Of a stretch of 64,000 nucleotides of DNA, positions 35,802 to 43,747 are shown piece by piece. This DNA comes from an uncultured Ectothiorhodospiraceae bacterium (lineage in GTDB: Bacteria; Pseudomonadota; Gammaproteobacteria; UBA6429; Thiohalophilaceae). The DNA lies in the NCBI GenBank assembly GCA_947259575.1, contig CAMYMU010000025.1, positions 62,001 to 126,000 on the forward strand. Direction: 5' to 3'. Made by a program: the position numbers and the translations under genes. Position 1 is the stretch's first letter. Every line of letters starts with the position of its first letter. The notes under the pieces were generated by a model. It did no database searches and was not told where the DNA came from. It saw only the letters and a program-made list of their open reading frames with translations.

Positions 35802-37811
35802 ATGTACAAAATAAATATTTATACGCAACATGAAAACAAAATATACAATTTAATTTGTTGGTTTGTTGTCTTATTTTGTTTTAACTCACTCGTTTACGCA
35901 GCTGATAAGCAGAATATTGAGTTAGCTGCACAAACACGAAACCTTGAGCTGGAAGAGTTGTTGCGAATGGATCTTCGCCAGTTGACTAATATCGATGTGT
36001 CATTGGCTTCGCGCATTGAAGAAAAACAGTTCAAGGCGCCTGCTGCAATCTACGTACTAACGCAAGAAGATATTCGCCGCTCAGGTCATCGACGATTACC
36101 TGAAATATTACGTATGGTCCCGGGATTACATGTGGCTAAGCTCGATGCAAATAAGTGGGCAATAAGTTCTCGTAATAGTCAGTCACGCTTTACTAGCACA
36201 ATGTTAGTTATGATCGATGGTCGTCATGTTTTTACTCCATTTTACGCTGGTGTCTATTGGGAAAGTCAGGACACCTTTATTGAAGATATTGAGCGCATAG
36301 AAATAGTGCGTGGACCAGGTGGCTCGCTTTGGGGCGCCAATGCGGTTGATGGAATCATTAACATCATCACCAAATCAGCTACCAATACTCATGGCAGCAA
36401 AGCATACGCCTTAGCCGGTGCCGGTGAAATGAAGTATGAGGCTGGTGCTCGCTATGGTAACAAAACTGCAAGTGAGATTAACTACAGAGTGTTTGCAAAA
36501 GGATACAAAACTGATACGGGGGAATATCTTGGGACTGACGACAGTAACAATAATGGATATGCGCCAATTGGAGCAGATGCGAACGATGAGGGAAAAGCTC
36601 AGCAAGCGGGTTTTCGCATGGACTGGAACTCAGGTAAGGACAGTTATATGTTACAGGGAAATGCCTACCAGGGTGAGTTCGATGAAGACCGTGTGGTTAG
36701 CAGTACACGTGTACCTAACACAATAGAATCTGAAGGATATAACGCGGTATTTAACTGGAAGCGACAGTTAACTAATGGAGAATCGCTCATGGTGAATGCC
36801 TTTGTTGATCAGATTAGTCGCGATGACAATATTCTAATGAATGATGAAGTCACTCTGGATGTTGATCTGCAACACACTATTTTACTATCTAATCATAATG
36901 TCGCCTGGGGCCTGGGTTATCGTTATTATGAGAATAAAGCTCGGATTACTGACCCAACTAGTTGTGGATTTGCCACGCCGTGTTTTGCTGTTGATCCTGA
37001 GGAGAAAGACTTATCAACCTGGAGCGCCTTTATACAAGACCGAATAATTTTATCTGATCAATATGCAATAATAATTGGCTCAAAATTCGAGGACAATGAT
37101 TATACTGGGTTTGAATACCAGCCCTCACTTCGTGGCCTGTGGACACCGGATAACGATACAACATATTGGGCTGCTGCAACACGTGCAGTGCGTGTCCCTG
37201 ATCGGGTTAATACTGACGGTATACTGGATTTTGGTGGTACGACTATATCTATTGGCAATATAAATCAAGAATCATTTATAAATTACACCTATGAGCTGGG
37301 TTATCGTAAGCGCTTATCAAATACCTGGATTCTGGATGGGACTGTTTTCTACAGTGACTATCGTAATACAGCACAGACTACTTCAGGTATTGATGATGTA
37401 TTTGGATTTGAGGGTTACGTGAAGTACCAGCACAACCAGGACCTCCGTATGGAATTAGGTTATACCTTTAATGAAGGTGATACTATTTTTGCTAATGGTA
37501 GCACTGAACCGCGTTCGAGATTACCCAAGCATACTATTTTTCTACGTTCTAATTATGATCTTAGAAATGATATGGATCTGGATGCTATGGTCTATTATGT
37601 TGATGATAGCAAGAGTTCTAGTGGAACCACTGATATCCATGCCTATACGCGTGTCGATCTACGCTATGGTTGGCGACCAATGAAGAATTTGGATTTGAGT
37701 CTGCTGCTGACCAATATGCTGGATGATGCGCATGCTGAAAATCGAGATCCCACCAAGATCAATACAGGTGTGAAACGTGGCGCTATGTTGAAACTAACCT
37801 TTACAAATTAA
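35802..37811 (+). CDS. TonB-dependent outer membrane receptor
   Basis: This 669-residue protein has a signal peptide (YAADKQN, about residue 34), a plug domain (APAAIYVLTQEDIRRSGHRRLPEILRMVPG and ERIEIVRGPGGSLWGANAVDGIINIITK) and a 22-strand barrel ending in a C-terminal aromatic-type sequence LKLTFTN. A clear TonB box is hard to place; the candidate is TNIDVSLAS before the plug. The substrate is unknown. It lies in an operon with YfiR- and YfiN-like genes, so it may act as an outer-membrane ligand sensor or a c-di-GMP-controlled uptake system. Confidence 0.92.
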   Translation: MYKINIYTQHENKIYNLICWFVVLFCFNSLVYAADKQNIELAAQTRNLELEELLRMDLRQLTNIDVSLASRIEEKQFKAPAAIYVLTQEDIRRSGHRRLPEILRMVPGLHVAKLDANKWAISSRNSQSRFTSTMLVMIDGRHVFTPFYAGVYWESQDTFIEDIERIEIVRGPGGSLWGANAVDGIINIITKSATNTHGSKAYALAGAGEMKYEAGARYGNKTASEINYRVFAKGYKTDTGEYLGTDDSNNNGYAPIGADANDEGKAQQAGFRMDWNSGKDSYMLQGNAYQGEFDEDRVVSSTRVPNTIESEGYNAVFNWKRQLTNGESLMVNAFVDQISRDDNILMNDEVTLDVDLQHTILLSNHNVAWGLGYRYYENKARITDPTSCGFATPCFAVDPEEKDLSTWSAFIQDRIILSDQYAIIIGSKFEDNDYTGFEYQPSLRGLWTPDNDTTYWAAATRAVRVPDRVNTDGILDFGGTTISIGNINQESFINYTYELGYRKRLSNTWILDGTVFYSDYRNTAQTTSGIDDVFGFEGYVKYQHNQDLRMELGYTFNEGDTIFANGSTEPRSRLPKHTIFLRSNYDLRNDMDLDAMVYYVDDSKSSSGTTDIHAYTRVDLRYGWRPMKNLDLSLLLTNMLDDAHAENRDPTKINTGVKRGAMLKLTFTN

Positions 37812-37842
37812 AAAAGGGGCAGTAAAAACTGCCCCTTTTTTT
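37811..37842. terminator. bidirectional rho-independent terminator
   Basis: AAAAAGGGGCAG and CTGCCCCTTTTTTT form a strong GC stem with A-run and T-run on the two sides. It lies directly after the receptor stop codon and serves the convergent pfp gene too. Confidence 0.92.
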
Positions 37843-37863
37843 GTTCTAACAACTCAATAATAC

Positions 37864-39282
37864 TTAGATTTCAAATGTACCCTTGAGTTTCTTTGGTACC
37901 GCAACACCCTTGATGCGTACATACTTAGGCATGCCATCTTTATAAGGAGGATAGTCTTCACCCTTAATTAGAGGCTCCATGTAAGTACGACAGGCCTTAG
38001 TGATACCGTAGCCATCTTTAGTGATGAAGTTCTCTGGCATCATCTTTTCAACGTTAGCAACCTTGCTCAGGTCAGCCATACCGACTTTCCATTTAAAAGG
38101 TTTGTTCGAGATACGATCAACCGTAGGCATAACAGAGTTATGACCTTGAATTGCGAACTGAACCGCTGCTTTACCCATTGCATAAGCCATATCAACGTCA
38201 GTCTTAGAGGCAATGTGACGTGCTGCACGTTGTAAATAATCTGCAACCGCCCAGTGGTTCTTAAGACCTAACTCAGATTGAATCATGCCGCTGATAACTG
38301 TGGCAGCACCGCCCAATTGACTGTGACCAAATGCGTCTTTAAGACCACTCTCAGCCAGGAAGCGACCGTCAGGCCAGTGAACGCCTTCAGAAACAACAAC
38401 AGAGCAATAACCGTGTTTGTTGACCAGTTCGTTAACCCGAGCCAGGAATTTCTCCTGATTGAACTCAACTTCAGGGAACAGGATAACAGTTGGGATGGGT
38501 GTGTCATCAGTAGATGCCAGACCACCAGCTGCTGCAATCCAGCCCGCATGACGACCCATAACTTCAACGATGAAGACCTTGGTTGAAGTCTTTGACATAG
38601 AGGCTACGTCGAAAGAAGCTTCGCGTGTTGATACCGCAACATACTTAGCGACTGAACCAAAACCAGGGCAGTTGTCAGTAATAGGCAAATCGTTATCAAC
38701 GGTCTTAGGCACGTGGATTGCCTGGATTGGGTAACCCATTTCTTTTGATAACTGAGAGATCTTGTAACAGGTATCAGCAGAGTCACCGCCACCGTTATAG
38801 AAGAAGAAGCCAATATTGTGTGCTTTGAAGACTTCGATCAGGCGCTCATATTCACGACGATTTTCTTCAAGTGATTTCAGTTTGAAGCGGCAAGAACCAA
38901 ACGCACCAGATGGTGTGTGGCGTAGCGCTTTAATGGTTGCAGCAGATTCTTTGGTAGTATCGATCAGGTCTTCAGTCAGCGCACCGATGATACCGTTACG
39001 GCCGGCATAGACTTTTCCAATCTTATTGCTCTTGCGAGCAGCTTCGATTACACCAGCAGCACTTGCGTTAATAACAGCTGTTACACCACCAGATTGCGCA
39101 TAGAAGGCATTCATAGGTGGAGTCTTAGGCTTAGCTTTACGCTTGGTAGCCTTTTTCTTGGTTACTTTTTTCTTAGCAACCTTCTTTTTGCCTTTTTTCT
39201 TCGTTACTTTCTTTTTGCTGGTTTTTTTCTTTACGGCTTTTTTCTTAGCCGCTTTCTTCTTTGCTTTCTTTTTCGTAGCCAT
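37864..39282 (-). CDS. pfp: PPi-dependent 6-phosphofructokinase with lysine-rich N-terminal tail
   Basis: From residue 57 (MNAFYAQSGGVTAVINASA) this is a complete PPi-type phosphofructokinase: the donor-site motif is GGGDSADT, and PKTVDNDLPITD has the lysine that marks PPi enzymes. It interconverts fructose 6-phosphate and fructose 1,6-bisphosphate reversibly. Before it are 56 residues with 31 Lys, one Arg and no acidic residues, arranged mostly as KKKxx repeats (x = A, V, T, S, G), like histone H1/AlgP tails. The ATG at 39282 has GGAG nine bases upstream, while the internal ATG at 39114 has no ribosome-binding site, so the tail is probably translated. Confidence 0.93.
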   Translation of the reverse strand: MATKKKAKKKAAKKKAVKKKTSKKKVTKKKGKKKVAKKKVTKKKATKRKAKPKTPPMNAFYAQSGGVTAVINASAAGVIEAARKSNKIGKVYAGRNGIIGALTEDLIDTTKESAATIKALRHTPSGAFGSCRFKLKSLEENRREYERLIEVFKAHNIGFFFYNGGGDSADTCYKISQLSKEMGYPIQAIHVPKTVDNDLPITDNCPGFGSVAKYVAVSTREASFDVASMSKTSTKVFIVEVMGRHAGWIAAAGGLASTDDTPIPTVILFPEVEFNQEKFLARVNELVNKHGYCSVVVSEGVHWPDGRFLAESGLKDAFGHSQLGGAATVISGMIQSELGLKNHWAVADYLQRAARHIASKTDVDMAYAMGKAAVQFAIQGHNSVMPTVDRISNKPFKWKVGMADLSKVANVEKMMPENFITKDGYGITKACRTYMEPLIKGEDYPPYKDGMPKYVRIKGVAVPKKLKGTFEI

Positions 39283-39349
39283 TAAATGTTCTCCATTAAG
39301 CTAGTATTTGAATGTTTAAAGTTAATTCTGTTCAGATTTATCCAATTCG

Positions 39350-39484
39350 TTATTTGCATAATCCTGATTTGATTTCAGCATCGGTTTGTTGCGCTTCGAT
39401 GTCATGGCCACGAGCTTTTTTCAAGGTGGCCGTGATAAGACGAATTTCGTCTTTGGTGAATTCGGGTCTACGTGTGTTCGACAT
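39350..39484 (-). CDS. small ORF, 44 residues, unknown
   Basis: The minus strand encodes MSNTRRPEFTKDEIRLITAT followed by LKKARGHDIEAQQTDAEIKSG and LCK. It is a charged, helix-favouring peptide with balanced codon use, 67 bases upstream of pfp on the same strand. Its ribosome-binding site is weak (GGCGAATAAAAT). I recognise no family. It could be a small protein co-transcribed with pfp or a chance ORF; protein-like composition makes the former somewhat more likely. Confidence 0.5.
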   Translation of the reverse strand: MSNTRRPEFTKDEIRLITATLKKARGHDIEAQQTDAEIKSGLCK

Positions 39485-39602
39485 ATTTTATTCGCCAAAT
39501 TTCGGGGCTGCAAAGGATACTCGATTGAGCGAATAATTGCATGCAATTCAACGCAAGTATTTTAGTGAAAATGTGGGTGAATTCCCGAGAAAAATAGCTG
39601 TT

Positions 39603-40235
39603 TTAGTCGGTTTCTTTGTTCAGTTTTTCTTGCAGATTGGAGATTCGGGCGGCCAGACGCGCAACGTCATCGCGAAGCGATTCGACATCACTAAAAAAGG
39701 CCTCAACTTCCTGTTTCTCAGGCAGGATGTTTACCTCTTCTTGCAGGTATTCCCGCCCGTTTTGCTGGGCACGCTCACTGTTGTTTCGCCACCATGCCGC
39801 CATTTCACGAATTGCGTGCCCGGTCTTGTGGGCAACAATATCACCAGTGACCCTGGAGAGGTGTTCTTCCCAATCGATATCCATATTTTCGAGCAACTTT
39901 TTAAAGCGCTGGCCAAGCTCGACATCACCACTGATAGTAACCTCACCGGCGAACATGACTTGGGTGTCATTCATGATGGTCAGTTTGGCCAGGGAGACGG
40001 GGCGCCCGGAGATGGTGGTGTCAGGCGCACCCTGATACTGGCTCATAATGGACATCCCCTGGGTCTGGGGCAGGCAATATAGAGTCAACCCAGTATCCTG
40101 AAGCTCGATGGCAATGACCTTGTCCGAGAGCTTGCTGAGTTGTTGCAAGGTATCCGGATCCATCTGCAAATAGGTGTTGATTGCGGTTTCCAGCGCCGCA
40201 GTGAGGGCCATGCTGATTTCGGCTTTGAGACTCAT
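39603..40235 (-). CDS. ubiJ: ubiquinone biosynthesis accessory factor UbiJ (SCP2 domain)
   Basis: This 210-residue protein has an N-terminal SCP2 lipid-binding domain (LETAINTYLQMDPDTLQQLSKL to about 120) and a C-terminal coiled coil (about 165-205, SDVESLRDDVARLAARISNLQEKL). UbiJ organises the soluble Ubi complex and binds isoprenoid intermediates. It follows ubiE after 36 bases on the same strand. Confidence 0.93.
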   Translation of the reverse strand: MSLKAEISMALTAALETAINTYLQMDPDTLQQLSKLSDKVIAIELQDTGLTLYCLPQTQGMSIMSQYQGAPDTTISGRPVSLAKLTIMNDTQVMFAGEVTISGDVELGQRFKKLLENMDIDWEEHLSRVTGDIVAHKTGHAIREMAAWWRNNSERAQQNGREYLQEEVNILPEKQEVEAFFSDVESLRDDVARLAARISNLQEKLNKETD

Positions 40236-40271
40236 GGGGTTAATACGGGGCTAATTAGACTTTGATGCTCA

Positions 40272-41018
40272 TTAGACTTTAAAACCACGATGCAGGGCGA
40301 CAATGCCGGCGGTGAGATTGTGGTACTGACACTGGCTAAAACCGGCATTCTCCATCATTTCCTTGAGGGTCTCCTGATCAGGGTGCATCCGAATCGATTC
40401 AGCCAGATATTTATAGCTTTCTGCATCATTAGTGATGAGCTTGCCCATAAATGGCAGGATCTTGAAGGAATAGGCGTCATAAACTGGATTGAGAGCCTTC
40501 ACGGTTGGCTTGGAAAATTCAAGCACCATAACCTGGCCGCCTGGCTTGAGGACCCTATACATGGAGCGCAGAGCTTCATCCTTGTCTGTCACATTACGCA
40601 GACCAAAGGCGATGGTAATGCAGTCGAAGTGGTCGTCGGGAAAGGGCAGGTGTTGAGCATTGGCCTGCACAAATTGGATATTACCCGCAATACCGCGGTC
40701 TGCCAGCCGATCCCGGCCTACCTTGAGCATAGAATCGTTAATGTCGGCCAGTACCACTTCACCCTCGGGACCCACCAGGCGTGAGAATTTGGCCGCCAGG
40801 TCACCGGTACCACCGGCGATATCCAGCACCCGTTGACCCTGACGCACACCACTAAGCTCAATCGTGAGACGCTTCCAGAGGCGATGGATGCCCATGGACA
40901 TCAGGTCATTCATAACGTCATATTTCTGTGCGACTGAGTGAAAAACCCCGGCCACTTTGCCCTGTTTTTCTTCCCAGGAGACGTCTTCGAATCCGAAATG
41001 GGTGGTTTTATCGTTCAT
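40272..41018 (-). CDS. ubiE: ubiquinone/menaquinone methyltransferase UbiE
   Basis: This 248-residue SAM-dependent C-methyltransferase has [21 protein letters not shown], the SAM motif [15 protein letters not shown], and the UbiE signatures [17 protein letters not shown] and [14 protein letters not shown]. It methylates the C2 position of the demethoxyquinone ring. The ATG at 41018 matches the family start better than the upstream GTG at 41036. It forms ubiE-ubiJ without ubiB. Confidence 0.96.
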   Translation of the reverse strand: MNDKTTHFGFEDVSWEEKQGKVAGVFHSVAQKYDVMNDLMSMGIHRLWKRLTIELSGVRQGQRVLDIAGGTGDLAAKFSRLVGPEGEVVLADINDSMLKVGRDRLADRGIAGNIQFVQANAQHLPFPDDHFDCITIAFGLRNVTDKDEALRSMYRVLKPGGQVMVLEFSKPTVKALNPVYDAYSFKILPFMGKLITNDAESYKYLAESIRMHPDQETLKEMMENAGFSQCQYHNLTAGIVALHRGFKV

Positions 41019-41196
41019 AAGTAAATAATAAACCACCAGAGCCGGAAAGCATACCTGAAAGCTTACCCCTCAGGCCCGGAAAGTCGGGACTAAATTCCGC
41101 CCTATTTTTTTATTTGTTAACCCAGCCGTGGGAGCTGGTTCGTATATATACCGAAGACGAGATAAACAACAACGACACACAATTGGAGAACACAAA

Positions 41197-41340
41197 ATGA
41201 AAAATTTGACACGTAAATTAGCTGCTGTAGCCGCAACCATGGCAACAATGATGTATGCAACCGGTGCACAAGCCGCTTGTTACTACCAGAGCTACTGGGA
41301 TGCGTACGGTAACTGGGTCACCTACTGGCAGTGTTACTAA
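41197..41340 (+). CDS. exported 21-residue Tyr/Trp-rich Cys-flanked peptide precursor
   Basis: This 47-residue ORF has GGAG eight bases before its ATG, a typical Sec signal peptide (MKNLTRK then a hydrophobic stretch ending GAQA at residue 26) and a predicted mature peptide of 21 residues beginning ACYYQSYWDAY and ending TYWQCY. Nine of the 21 residues are aromatic (six Tyr, three Trp). The only two cysteines are at positions 28 and 46, second and penultimate in the mature peptide, well placed for a ring-closing disulfide. It has its own terminator. I recognise no family. No transporter, protease or immunity gene is adjacent, although the ccm thiol-oxidation operon is convergent. Confidence 0.75.
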   Translation: MKNLTRKLAAVAATMATMMYATGAQAACYYQSYWDAYGNWVTYWQCY

Positions 41341-41374
41341 GCTGCACTCCTCAGGAGAGCAGGTAAACTCAAAA

Positions 41375-41404
41375 GGCGCTCAACAGACGTTGGGCGTTTT
41401 TTTG
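41375..41404 (+). terminator. rho-independent terminator of the small peptide gene
   Basis: GCGCTCAAC and GTTGGGCG pair (one G-T wobble) around AGAC and are followed by seven T. It lies 34 bases after the peptide stop codon. Confidence 0.85.
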
Positions 41405-41424
41405 CTTGTGGGTAGAGTCGATGT

Positions 41425-42717
41425 CTATCGAGTTATCATTATGGTGACAGGTTCGGAGCCGGTGACCTGAACAGGGCCTATTTTAGTTTCTATATCACCT
41501 GCTTGCTTTATCGCCCGAGTTGATTTGGTGATACGTGCAATAATGTTTACCTGCTGTTCACCGGACAATTTATTCATCGGGCTTAATGAAAGACTGTCAT
41601 TTAGAGTCACGGTCATGGGTAAGTCTTTTACCTGAGCTTTGTCATACATCGCCAATGGCATTTTCATGCCTTCAACGCGTTGTGCATAGATCATAACAAT
41701 ATCGGTGTCAGAAACGCTTGCGCGTAATGTAGGATCGATGCTTACCTGGACTTTGATACTGGCAGTAGCACTTGCAGTGGGGGCTAATGGTGAAGGCTCC
41801 GGTGGAGATGCCTGTAATGGTGTCTGGGCTGCTGAGCTAGCAAGTTGACGCTCTGCATTATCGATAAGCGTCTGTACCTCATGGCTTGATTGAGGACTAC
41901 CAGCAACCAGTGGTAATAGTTTTTTCCACAGGCTGAGTGCTGAGGTGAGATCGCCATTATCCCGATAACCAAGACCTGTTAGCCATAAGGCGGTTGGGTT
42001 TTCAGGTGCAATTTCTAGTGCCCGTTTAGCCAGTTCAAACGGTTCTCCACGCATATCGCCATTACGTGACATGGTCAGTGCGTCAGCCATGCCAAGCAAC
42101 ACTTCGGCTTGATCGCCTACAAGTGTATGTAATTGTCGGAAGGCCTCAGCCGCTTTACTGTATTGCTGCTGTACCATGTAGGTTCTGGCCAGAGTGTACC
42201 AGCCATCTGGGTTATTAGGGTTTTGTTGTAGCTTAGTTTCCAGTCTTGCCAGGACCTCTTCCATGCTGCCGGCATGTTTCTGTTGGTCTTGTTCTGTCTG
42301 TGTTTGCGCGGCATGTGGATTGCTTGCTTGCGTGCTGGCGGTATCGACGCTTGCAGAAATAGCCTTGGGTTCTCCCCAGTATTGATAGAGCCCAAAGGCA
42401 ACAAATGGGATCGCTGTTAATAGGATAAAAATATTTCGTTTGTACTGATTGGGGAGTTCAGAGCGAGTGCTTTCTTCAGTTACTGTATCTTCAAGTAAAG
42501 CCAGTTCGATTTCGTCGCGAGATTGATCATACTGTTGTTGTGTAATCTCATTTTGTTTTAACTGGTTTTCAAGTTCAGCGAGTTTTTCGCGGGCGATGAC
42601 AATATTGGTTTGTTTGGTAGTGTCAACAATCTGTTTCTGTTGACTCAACAACGCCGGTGCGATTAACCACATGACCAGGACAAGCAAGGCGATCGACAAA
42701 AGTATAAAACCAATCAT
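41425..42717 (-). CDS. ccmI: cytochrome c maturation protein CcmI
   Basis: This 430-residue protein has two N-terminal membrane helices (about 3-22 and 95-113), a cytoplasmic leucine-zipper-like loop between them, TPR repeats (about 150-280) and a C-terminal beta domain with SIKVQVSIDPTLRASVS. CcmI binds apocytochrome c and hands it to CcmF/CcmH. It is the last gene of the ccm operon; its ATG overlaps the ccmH stop. Confidence 0.92.
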   Translation of the reverse strand: MIGFILLSIALLVLVMWLIAPALLSQQKQIVDTTKQTNIVIAREKLAELENQLKQNEITQQQYDQSRDEIELALLEDTVTEESTRSELPNQYKRNIFILLTAIPFVAFGLYQYWGEPKAISASVDTASTQASNPHAAQTQTEQDQQKHAGSMEEVLARLETKLQQNPNNPDGWYTLARTYMVQQQYSKAAEAFRQLHTLVGDQAEVLLGMADALTMSRNGDMRGEPFELAKRALEIAPENPTALWLTGLGYRDNGDLTSALSLWKKLLPLVAGSPQSSHEVQTLIDNAERQLASSAAQTPLQASPPEPSPLAPTASATASIKVQVSIDPTLRASVSDTDIVMIYAQRVEGMKMPLAMYDKAQVKDLPMTVTLNDSLSLSPMNKLSGEQQVNIIARITKSTRAIKQAGDIETKIGPVQVTGSEPVTIMITR

Positions 42718-43217
42718 TTATCGTCATCCTTTTGATCATCTGCTGAATCGTCTTCTAAAAGTTTTCGAGTACGTTTGCGATCCTCTTCACTGAGGGTGAC
42801 AGGTTTTGCCTTGTTACGTCTTGCAATATTGTAGAGTAAAAGAAAAATTGCAACGAGTAATCCGATAATTGGACCAATCCAGAGTATCGAGGTAATAGAG
42901 TTTAGGGGCGGGTTATACAACACATACTCGCCATAGCGTTCAACCATATAATTAGCGACTTCCTGGTCAGTCTTATCCGTGGTGACCATTTGGTAGACTT
43001 TATCGCGTAAGTCTTGCGCCAGTTGCGAATCCGAGTCGGCCAGGTTTTGGTTTTGGCAGACCAGGCAACGTAATTCATCGATCAGTTTATGATAGCGACG
43101 CTCTTGTTCATCACTACTAAACTTACGCACTTCCACTCCGGCCTGAACCGATACAGCGAGACTGCTAAGGATCAGTAGAATAACAGCGGACAGGCGGGTT
43201 TGTGTTGTCAACTTCAT
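42714..43217 (-). CDS. ccmH: cytochrome c maturation protein CcmH (CcmL/NrfF type)
   Basis: This 167-residue protein has a signal peptide, the thiol-reductase motif LRCLVCQNQNLADSDSQLA and one C-terminal membrane helix (about 108-128). It reduces the apocytochrome CXXCH disulfide together with CcmG. It overlaps ccmG by four bases. Confidence 0.95.
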   Translation of the reverse strand: MKLTTQTRLSAVILLILSSLAVSVQAGVEVRKFSSDEQERRYHKLIDELRCLVCQNQNLADSDSQLAQDLRDKVYQMVTTDKTDQEVANYMVERYGEYVLYNPPLNSITSILWIGPIIGLLVAIFLLLYNIARRNKAKPVTLSEEDRKRTRKLLEDDSADDQKDDDK

Positions 43218-43747
43218 GCCGGTTCCTGTTTTAATTTTTTAATCAGTGGTAACAGGGTGCCATAAATTTCATCCGGACCAAGTGGGCCTATGTGTTTGTA
43301 ACGAATAATACCCTTGCGATCGATCAAAAATGTTTCGGGTACTGCATACACACCATAATCAATCCCGACGCTACCTTTAGTGTCAGTAACAACAATTCGA
43401 TACGGATTGCCAGTTTGTTCGAGTAGTGATTTTGCCAGCTGATTCGAGTCACGGTAATTCAGTCCGACCAGGCTGACAATATCCTGACGTGCAAGCTCCA
43501 ATAAATGTGGATGCTCCTGTCGACAACCTACGCAGTCTGAGGTCCAGGCATTCAATAGCCATACCTTACCTTTCAATAGCTCTGGGCTAAATGTGGCGGT
43601 CGGGGCATATAAGCGCGGCAATGTGAACTCAGGGGCAGGTTTTTCCATGAGGGGTGATGGAATATAACGTGGATCATTTGTTAGACCGATCGCAAGAAAT
43701 ACGATCAGAATTATAAACAGCAGCAGGGGAATTAAGAACTTCAGCAT
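43214..43747 (-). CDS. ccmG: thiol:disulfide interchange protein CcmG/DsbE
   Basis: This 177-residue membrane-anchored thioredoxin has an N-terminal helix (about 2-22), the active site SDCVGCRQEHP and the GVYAVPETFLIDRKG cis-proline loop. It supplies reductant to CcmH. The ATG at 43747 overlaps the ccmF stop (TAATG); the longer reading frame to 43882 lies inside ccmF. Confidence 0.95.
   Translation of the reverse strand: MLKFLIPLLLFIILIVFLAIGLTNDPRYIPSPLMEKPAPEFTLPRLYAPTATFSPELLKGKVWLLNAWTSDCVGCRQEHPHLLELARQDIVSLVGLNYRDSNQLAKSLLEQTGNPYRIVVTDTKGSVGIDYGVYAVPETFLIDRKGIIRYKHIGPLGPDEIYGTLLPLIKKLKQEPA

Noticed and set aside
39537-40082. 181-residue plus-strand ORF
   Set aside because: Antisense to ubiJ, which is a convincing family member; the plus-strand protein has no recognisable features.
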